From JAFGGT01 sp036733165 (GTDB lineage: Archaea > Methanobacteriota_B > Thermococci > Methanofastidiosales > NM3): a DNA stretch of 27,139 nucleotides. The translations under genes were made by a program, and so were the position numbers. This document shows positions 22,719 to 27,139 of this stretch, piece after piece (positions within the stretch are counted from its first letter, which is position 1; every line of letters begins with the position of its first letter). The stretch spans positions 1 through 27,139 of the forward strand of contig DAINBB010000023.1 in assembly GCA_036733165.1 (NCBI GenBank). Direction: 5' to 3'. The notes beneath the pieces were generated by a model. The model was not told the DNA's origin. It made no database searches and was given only the letters and a program-made list of their open reading frames with translations.

Positions 22719-23063
22719 TTATAGACAGACGGTTTCCTCGCCGTTTGTCTCGTATTTGACCGTGGCCATCTCAACAATCCCCATGTATATGTCGAGGAAG
22801 GCGTAGTAGACCGCCAAATGGTGGATGAACTCCCTTGTATTGGCCTTGTCCCCTTTCCTATTTATCTTCTCGAACTTCCTTCTGACGACCTCGCACGGTG
22901 TCTGGCAGTCCTTAATGTTGAAGTATTTGAACGTCGGGGTAACGTCTATCTCCCCTTCAACTATTTTATAGTATATATCGTTCTTGATGGCATAATTGTA
23001 CGCAGCGCACGACATATGCCTTATGGACATGGTGTCATTGTTCATATGAACCAATCTTTTCAT
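22719..23063 (-). CDS. Unrecognised 114-residue protein
   Basis: Soluble and basic, with Cys at C19, C53, C57 and C113. CAAYNYAIKNDIYYKIVEG and FKYFNIKDCQTPCEVVRRKFEKI are distinctive blocks, and the end (ATVKYETNGEETVCL) is beta-like. No membrane segment, no known motif. ATG 23063 has TTTATATAC about 30 nt upstream (23088-23097), so leaderless translation is plausible. It converges on ppcA with 23 nt between stops. Codon use looks ordinary, and the length and TATA box support a real gene, but I cannot assign a function. Confidence 0.65.
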   Translation of the reverse strand: MKRLVHMNNDTMSIRHMSCAAYNYAIKNDIYYKIVEGEIDVTPTFKYFNIKDCQTPCEVVRRKFEKINRKGDKANTREFIHHLAVYYAFLDIYMGIVEMATVKYETNGEETVCL

Positions 23064-23100
23064 TTTTTTGTTCGATTATTAGTCTTTGTATATAAAGTCA

Positions 23101-23129
23101 TTGAATATTAATAATACTATTTGAATATT
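23101..23129. repeat. Direct repeat TTGAATATT, 20 bp apart
   Basis: TTGAATATT at 23101-23109 and 23121-23129, immediately upstream of the TATA box of the 114-residue protein gene. Two copies on the same helix face suggest a regulator site. Confidence 0.4.
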
Positions 23130-23186
23130 CTCCCCCTATACAATCACATCCAAAGTATGGATGCACCGCCATATTTAATCTTGCCA

Positions 23187-23226
23187 ATACCAATAGAACA
23201 AGCTTTATAGAAAAAACTATTGGAAT
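23187..23226. repeat. Inverted repeat flanking a TATA-like box
   Basis: ATACCAATAG (23187-23196) and CTATTGGAAT (23217-23226) match as inverted arms at 9 of 10 positions with TTTATA in between, as in promoters controlled by a dimeric regulator. Confidence 0.4.
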
Positions 23227-23513
23227 ATGCGCCACGCGATTAAGATAAATGACGAACATGTCATTTTGGAATTTTCGATCATTTTGATGGGCATTGGAAT
23301 TATAGGGATACGGGACTAACAATAGTCTTTTTAATTACTTAAATGAGCATTAGTGAAGAGTCAAAGACTTGGCTGATAATTATTCCTTTCATTTTATCCA
23401 GATAATTCTTCGAATTGGAATGGACAGTACAATAAAAGTAAAGAAGAAAAATATAATGTTATTTAATTGCTGATCGAACTAAATATCATCTTATTTTTCC
23501 ATCGTTTTGGCAC

Positions 23514-24500
23514 TTATTCGACCAGATTATCTTTGAAGAACGATTCCAATCTGTCAAAAGGAATGTAATTATTGTCTCCTCCGTCGTACAGATCAATATG
23601 ACGCGCTCCCGGAACTATTACAAGTTCTTTGGGTTCGGCAGCTTTTTCATACGCATCCTCGGTATAATATCTGGAGTGTGCATTCTCCCCCATGATGAAC
23701 AAGATTGGCCGTGGAGAGATGGTATCGATGTAATTCATTAAGGGGAAGTTCATAAAGGACATGCCACTTGTTATGGTAAATGCCGCTCCTGCATTTGGAT
23801 GGAATCCCCGTTTCATTGCATAGTACTCGAAAAATTCACTTGTAACAGGGTCCAGCCCCTCCGGAATCGACTCTGCGGGCTTTCTGGGGAATCCCGGTGG
23901 CAACATGGGGGTGCCATTCTCAAAGTCTTCCCATCTTTGCTTGGCCATCTGTGCCAATGACACTGCGCGTTGCTCATCGGTCAATGTTTTCCCGAATCCA
24001 TCCCTAAACATGCCGCTTATATCATACATGCTTGCGGTGGCAACCGCCTTGATACGCGGATCGACCTGGGCAGCAGTGATTGAAAATCCCCCACTACCGC
24101 ATATGCCGATTACTCCTATCTTGTCCCTATCCACAAAATCCCTGGTCCCGATAAAGTCTACTGCAGCGCTAAAGTCTTCCACAAAGAGGTCCGGAGACGA
24201 GATATGCCTTGGTTCCCCGCCGCTCTCTCCATTGTAGGATTCGTCGAAAGCCATGGCAACAAATCCTCTTTGCGCCATCTCTTGGGCATATAGTCCCGCT
24301 CCCTGTTCCTTTACCCCCCCATAGGGGGTCCCGACAATGATGGCAGGATATTTGTTAGATTTATCAATATCCTTGGACACATATAGATGGCCTGCGACAT
24401 CCACGCCGAATTTATTCCTGAATGTGACCTTTTCCAAAATCACATTTTCACTTAGTTCGAACGTGAGGTCTCCTGGGTCAAATCTGGTTTTTGATTTCAT
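23514..24500 (-). CDS. Alpha/beta hydrolase (dienelactone-hydrolase-like, Cys in nucleophile elbow)
   Basis: A 328-residue soluble alpha/beta hydrolase. The oxyanion region is IVGTPYGGVKEQG, and VAMAFDESYNGESGG follows the second strand. The nucleophile elbow reads GICGSGG, placing C134 at the nucleophile position as in dienelactone hydrolases, unless the serine two residues on is used. The acid is likely D/E in FIMGENAHSRY and the histidine is in VPGARHIDLYDGG. Such proteins often act on esters, lactones or peroxides; the substrate is unknown. I prefer ATG 24500 with GGAGG (24508-24512) 7 nt upstream; ATG 24506 overlaps the upstream cupin stop. It is the second gene of a cupin-hydrolase operon. 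Confidence 0.9.
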   Translation of the reverse strand: MKSKTRFDPGDLTFELSENVILEKVTFRNKFGVDVAGHLYVSKDIDKSNKYPAIIVGTPYGGVKEQGAGLYAQEMAQRGFVAMAFDESYNGESGGEPRHISSPDLFVEDFSAAVDFIGTRDFVDRDKIGVIGICGSGGFSITAAQVDPRIKAVATASMYDISGMFRDGFGKTLTDEQRAVSLAQMAKQRWEDFENGTPMLPPGFPRKPAESIPEGLDPVTSEFFEYYAMKRGFHPNAGAAFTITSGMSFMNFPLMNYIDTISPRPILFIMGENAHSRYYTEDAYEKAAEPKELVIVPGARHIDLYDGGDNNYIPFDRLESFFKDNLVE

Positions 24501-24502
24501 GT

Positions 24503-24931
24503 TCATTCCTCCAATTTATCATATTCCTCATCGCTTACTTCTTCAAGCCACACTGCGTCCCCCGCATGCGGATTTGTGCTGATCCCTATATGAACAAACC
24601 AGCTATCTTTTCCGGCCCCGTGCCAATGCTTGACATTTGAAGGTATCTTCACGACATCCCCCGCTTCCAGTAACTGGGCAGGTTTGCCTTCTTCTTGGTA
24701 ATACCCCTTGCCCCCGGTGACTAGCAGGATCTGCCCACCCGGATGCTTATGCCAGTTGTTCCTAGCACGGGGTTCAAAGGTCACATTGTATACAGGACAA
24801 TTATATTCCTCATCTGCAACAAGCATCGCAATCCATGCGTCTCCAATAAAATAATCTTTCAGGGCCCCTTCGACCTTGTATCCCTTTGGGAATATTACAC
24901 TTTCATTTAAATCATCTGCAGTTGTCATCAT
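24503..24931 (-). CDS. Cupin domain protein
   Basis: A 142-residue single-domain cupin. Motif 1 is WHKHPGGQILLVTGGKGYYQEEG, shown in pieces: WHKHPGGQILLV has the two His metal ligands and Gln/Glu position, followed by VTGGKGYYQEEG. Motif 2 is GDVVKIPSNVKHWHGAG with the third His. Small cupins of this sort (COG1917) serve as isomerases, dioxygenases or chaperone-like domains. It starts at ATG 24931 with GGAGGGAG at 24934-24941. It runs into the hydrolase gene (TGA overlapping the hydrolase ATG 24506) and is divergent from the HxlR regulator gene. Confidence 0.92.
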   Translation of the reverse strand: MMTTADDLNESVIFPKGYKVEGALKDYFIGDAWIAMLVADEEYNCPVYNVTFEPRARNNWHKHPGGQILLVTGGKGYYQEEGKPAQLLEAGDVVKIPSNVKHWHGAGKDSWFVHIGISTNPHAGDAVWLEEVSDEEYDKLEE

Positions 24932-24944
24932 ATCTCCCTCCGAT

Positions 24945-25014
24945 ATTACAAAAAGTATATAAATAGTAATTCATAATCTAATTGTAATATAATATTTAGT
25001 AATAATAAGTTACT
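24945..25014. promoter_or_regulatory. Divergent promoter with repeated GTAAT/ATTAC elements
   Basis: The cupin and HxlR genes share this 70-bp A/T-rich stretch. ATTAC occurs at 24945-24949 and GTAAT at 24966-24970, 24984-24988 and 24999-25003. AGTAA (24998-25002) and TTACT (25010-25014) form an inverted repeat between the plus-strand TATA-like box and the HxlR start. This suits autoregulation and control of the cupin operon by HxlR. Confidence 0.5.
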
Positions 25015-25053
25015 TAAATACCTAATGTGAGCGCAAGACAACTTGGTGATTTT

Positions 25054-25428
25054 ATGGTAACTAACAACAAGATGACAATGGAGGCATATAACGAACTATC
25101 CAAAAAATGGGCCGTAACAATACTCAAGGATATATTCTTGGGGAGCAAGAGATTCAGCGATTTTTTGGAAGTGCACGAGAATCTGAGCAACAGAGTGCTT
25201 TCAGACCAATTGAAACGGCTTGAGAAGTATGGATACGTAAAAAAAGAGGTAGTAAGCATGACCCCGGTAAGAATCGAGTACTCCCTAACCGAACTAGGGC
25301 TGGATCTGAACAAAATGTTGTATGAGAAGGCGATGTTTGCAATACGGCATGGACTAATAGAAAGAAACAGTCCATACTTCAGAGGAAAAAACATTGAGAA
25401 AACTTTTGGAATAAAAGAATCAGGATAA
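25054..25428 (+). CDS. HxlR-family winged-helix transcriptional regulator
   Basis: A 124-residue DNA-binding protein. The block LSKKWAVTILKDIFLGSKRF, then FLEVHENLSNRVLSDQLKRLEKYGYV and the wing SMTPVRIEYSLTELGLDL are the HxlR pattern. The N-terminal Cys found in redox-sensing members (C before the WAVTIL helix) is absent here, so ligand sensing is more likely than thiol sensing. I chose ATG 25054 because GGTGAT lies just before it; GTG 25027 would add nine residues. It is divergent from the cupin-hydrolase operon with repeated GTAAT elements between, and probably represses it. Confidence 0.93.
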   Translation: MVTNNKMTMEAYNELSKKWAVTILKDIFLGSKRFSDFLEVHENLSNRVLSDQLKRLEKYGYVKKEVVSMTPVRIEYSLTELGLDLNKMLYEKAMFAIRHGLIERNSPYFRGKNIEKTFGIKESG

Positions 25429-25447
25429 TAAAAAAGAAAATTAATAT

Positions 25448-25473
25448 CTTTTACTTTTTAGTATTCCTTTTTT
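25448..25473 (+). terminator. T-rich terminator after hxlR
   Basis: Runs T4, T5 and T6 at 25449-25473, after the stop of the regulator gene, with no coding sequence around, are typical archaeal termination signals. Confidence 0.4.
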
Positions 25474-25661
25474 ATGCTGTATTCGATTTGAAACATAATA
25501 TAATATTTTATTTCATAATCCGGTTAGATTCATAGCTCAGCGCTTCGTTGACCTGTTTAAATTAGTGTTGGTGCCTATGGATGAATAGTATCATCCTCTA
25601 CCAATGGCAGTAATGATATCAACGGTACTGGACATGTCATAAAACCAGACAAAGAGGGAAT

Positions 25662-25844
25662 CTATCCCTCAACTTCCACCATTGGCGCATCGGGAGCATT
25701 CTTCTTGATACTCTTCATGCCTTTGATGCATGCGTCCTTGGAGTTGTACGCCTCCCCAGTGGCGATAATCTGGCCGTTCGAGGCCTTCAATCTGAAGCGG
25801 TATTTTCCCGTCTTGTCCTTGTAGAATTCAAATTTTCCACCCAT
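25662..25844 (-). CDS. DUF1508 (YegP-like) protein
   Basis: A 60-residue one-repeat DUF1508 protein: KFEFYKDKTGKYRFRLKASN, then GQIIATGEAYNSKDACIKGM and IKKNAPDAPMVEV. Bacterial YegP has two such repeats; single-repeat forms are common. Function is not firmly known, though the fold is a small beta-alpha domain thought to help stress responses. I chose ATG 25844, preceded by GAGGAGAT, rather than ATG 25895. It is alone on its strand, divergent from the MscS-like gene, with 96 nt between starts. Confidence 0.9.
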   Translation of the reverse strand: MGGKFEFYKDKTGKYRFRLKASNGQIIATGEAYNSKDACIKGMKSIKKNAPDAPMVEVEG

Positions 25845-25940
25845 AATTATCTCCTCTATATTATTCACTTTTATGCCATATGAAATACATAACAAGAACT
25901 ATTTAATATACAGGGCTGAAAGTATAATGGGTGAATAAAT

Positions 25941-26612
25941 ATGATAGACATTGAGACTTACATCGAGGACACCATCGGAGACACAGTGGCCTTTTTGCCT
26001 AAATTGGTGGGCGCCATAATAATACTCCTGATTGGCTGGATCGTCGGCCGCATGCTTGGAAAGTTCATCTCAAAAATATTGGACAAGGTAGGAGTCGATG
26101 ACATCATACGCAAGACCTCCATAGGACAGAACATCGAGAAGTCAGGTCTGAGTTTGGTCAGGTTGTTCGACCTTCTGATACGCTGGTTCGTCTACCTCAT
26201 AGCTATAATGGGTGCCACCAATGTGCTTGAGATCGAGTTCCTCAGCAGCTTCATGGACAAGCTTGTATCATACGTACCCAATGTCGCCGCATTCCTGATA
26301 GTGCTTGTCGGAGGATTCGTCATTGTAGACATATTTGTGGACTTCATGGAAAAGTTCAGCTCTGCCTCAAAGGTGGAGATGATGTCCCCCATAATGACAT
26401 TGATGCGCATTTTCTTCTACTTCGTCATTTCAATGCTCGCACTCACACAGTTAAAAATAGACCTTGAGATAATATACACCTTCATCGAACCGGTTGCTTG
26501 GGGTGTGGGCATTGGCATTGGAGCTGCCATAGCGATAGTCTTCGGTTTTGGTCTGAAGGAACGTAGCCAAGACATGGTAGATAAATTCCTTAATAAATCT
26601 AAGAAAAAATAA
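25941..26612 (+). CDS. MscS-TM-repeat-like membrane protein (CmpX-like)
   Basis: A 223-residue integral membrane protein with four hydrophobic helices: LVGAIIILLIGWIVGRMLG (about 21-40), the second near 80-93, the third around 118-135 (AAFLIVLVGGFVIVDIF), and the last near 180-205 (GVGIGIGAAIAIVFGFGLK). The repeats fit the conserved TM-helix family (PF05552-type) seen in CmpX and MscS relatives. It lacks the cytoplasmic beta domain of MscS, so it may be an ion-conducting or scaffold protein rather than a full mechanosensitive channel. It has a basic tail (KFLNKSKKK). GGGTGA lies 8 nt before ATG 25941. Confidence 0.88.
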   Translation: MIDIETYIEDTIGDTVAFLPKLVGAIIILLIGWIVGRMLGKFISKILDKVGVDDIIRKTSIGQNIEKSGLSLVRLFDLLIRWFVYLIAIMGATNVLEIEFLSSFMDKLVSYVPNVAAFLIVLVGGFVIVDIFVDFMEKFSSASKVEMMSPIMTLMRIFFYFVISMLALTQLKIDLEIIYTFIEPVAWGVGIGIGAAIAIVFGFGLKERSQDMVDKFLNKSKKK

Positions 26613-26636
26613 TTTTTTTTCTTTTTTCTTTTCATT
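26613..26636 (+). terminator. Strong T-tract terminator
   Basis: T8, T6 and T4 runs directly after the stop of the MscS-like gene; typical archaeal intrinsic terminator. Confidence 0.6.
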
Positions 26637-26716
26637 GATTCTTTCAGATCCAGAGCGATTTTAACCATTATTTTTTCTTTCTTACCCCGTCTTCTTCAGA
26701 TTCTTTTCAAGAATCA

Positions 26717-27016
26717 TCAGGAGTCCTTGACGTTCTTCTTGAAGCTGTGGAACGCCATATTGAGGAATCTGCTTGACTCAAGGTACTCCTCTTTCATGAC
26801 GCTGGCCATCTCCTCGTCCATGCCAGCCTTGACGAGCTCGGACTCGAAGACCTTTCCGGCCTTCTTGGCATCCCTGTTCAATCTGTAGAGGGATATGCCT
26901 GCCTTAATTAGGAGAGGTATGAGTGCAGGGCTCATCTTTACAAGGTCGATAAAGTTCTTGGATGTCATTTGTGTCTCGGACATGTTCTCATCCTCGATCG
27001 ATGTCTTGCCATTCAA
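26717..27016 (-). CDS. Small helical protein of unknown function (paralog of the upstream gene)
   Basis: Up to 99 residues, predicted mainly helical, with a moderately hydrophobic N-terminal half (SPALIPLLIKAGISLYRL) and a charged C-terminal half. VFESELVKAGMDEEMASVMKEEYLE resembles the corresponding part of the partial gene upstream (TFYKELKEAGMTEEQAFELTRQYM), so the two are probably paralogs. TTG 27016 overlaps the TGA of the upstream gene; ATG 26983 with GAGGATGAG before it gives 88 residues and is the likelier start. It faces the MscS-like gene. No domain I can name. Confidence 0.7.
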   Translation of the reverse strand: MNGKTSIEDENMSETQMTSKNFIDLVKMSPALIPLLIKAGISLYRLNRDAKKAGKVFESELVKAGMDEEMASVMKEEYLESSRFLNMAFHSFKKNVKDS

Positions 27017-27139
27017 TCGTTCGATACGTTCTTGAAGACCTTTCCGACGTTCAGGGTGGACATGTACTGTCTTGTCAGTTCGAAGGCCTGTTCCTCGGTC
27101 ATGCCAGCCTCCTTGAGCTCCTTGTAGAACGTGGATATG
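27013..27139 (-). CDS. Partial gene at the right edge, paralog of its neighbour
   Basis: The last 41 codons of a minus-strand gene enter the window: ISTFYKELKEAGMTEEQAFE, then LTRQYMSTLNVGKVFKNVSND and TGA at 27013-27015. The FYKELxEAGMTEEQAxxLTRQYM pattern is shared with the next gene. The stop overlaps the possible TTG start of that gene by 3 bases, so the two form an operon. The 5' part is outside the window; function is not recognised. Confidence 0.65.
   Translation of the reverse strand, partial: ISTFYKELKEAGMTEEQAFELTRQYMSTLNVGKVFKNVSND

Larger units (their letters stand above)
23064..23513. other. 450-base AT-rich intergenic region
   Basis: No secure gene. It contains the direct repeats above; a 30-codon frame at 23227-23319 (M R H A I K start, hydrophobic end) placed 25 nt after TTTATA at 23202-23207; and a near-perfect inverted repeat around that TATA. 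The distal half (23330-23513) shows nothing I can assign. Confidence 0.5.

Noticed and set aside
23098..23322. 74-codon minus-strand frame
   Set aside because: Low-complexity AT-driven translation without SD; overlaps the promoter of a better gene.
25520..25560. tRNA-like D-arm motif (TAGCTCAGCGC)
   Set aside because: No acceptor stem, anticodon arm or TTCGA-type T-arm can be folded around it.
1..27139. CRISPR array, insertion sequence or integrase
   Set aside because: No regularly spaced repeats, no transposase or recombinase frame and no long terminal inverted repeats were seen.

Overview
The window looks like archaeal chromosome, most likely Euryarchaeota in the broad sense and plausibly a Thermoplasmata/Methanomassiliicoccales-type lineage. 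Supporting genes are O-phosphoseryl-tRNA synthetase (SepRS), archaeal 4-demethylwyosine synthase (Taw1), archaeal-type PEP carboxylase (PpcA), prefoldin beta, type II methionine aminopeptidase and AlaX. Many genes have a TATA-like box about 25-30 nt before the start codon (leaderless). Others use a GGTGA(T)-type Shine-Dalgarno, often before TTG. The lineage is an inference: no rRNA or tRNA is present to settle it.

Left part (1-9.3 kb) is housekeeping: the 3' end of adenosylhomocysteinase; an AlaX-MFS operon on the minus strand; methionine aminopeptidase; prefoldin beta - DHH phosphoesterase - Taw1 in close succession; an unrecognised protein translationally overlapped with SepRS; a multi-zinc-ribbon protein; and a PH/SHOCT protein. 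The theme is translation, tRNA modification and proofreading, and protein maturation.

Middle part (9.3-20.1 kb) is more accessory: MFS exporters, a flavodoxin, a small zinc-ribbon protein, a DUF3887-like lipoprotein, a radical SAM protein, a cyclase-family metal hydrolase, an AT-rich island with a hidden 24-residue lysine-rich peptide gene, a DUF1102-like secreted protein, a tiny two-helix membrane protein behind a perfect palindrome, a probably decayed hydrolase-like gene, and two more MFS genes. The last of these MFS genes carries an apparent 1-nt frameshift at its first membrane helix. The window has five MFS genes in all.

Right part (20.1-27.1 kb): a DUF4389 membrane protein divergent from a GDT1/TMEM165-family cation transporter, PpcA, an unrecognised 114-residue protein, a 450-bp AT-rich intergenic region, a divergent HxlR regulator / cupin / alpha-beta hydrolase module, a DUF1508 protein, a MscS-TM-like membrane protein, and two tandem small paralogs running off the right edge.

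I found no CRISPR array, transposase, rRNA or convincing tRNA. I see no clear-cut new defence or metabolic system. The most unusual items are the lysine-rich micropeptide with its AT island, the frameshifted MFS gene, the palindromic and nested inverted repeats before small membrane or lipoprotein genes, and the unknown gene coupled to SepRS.
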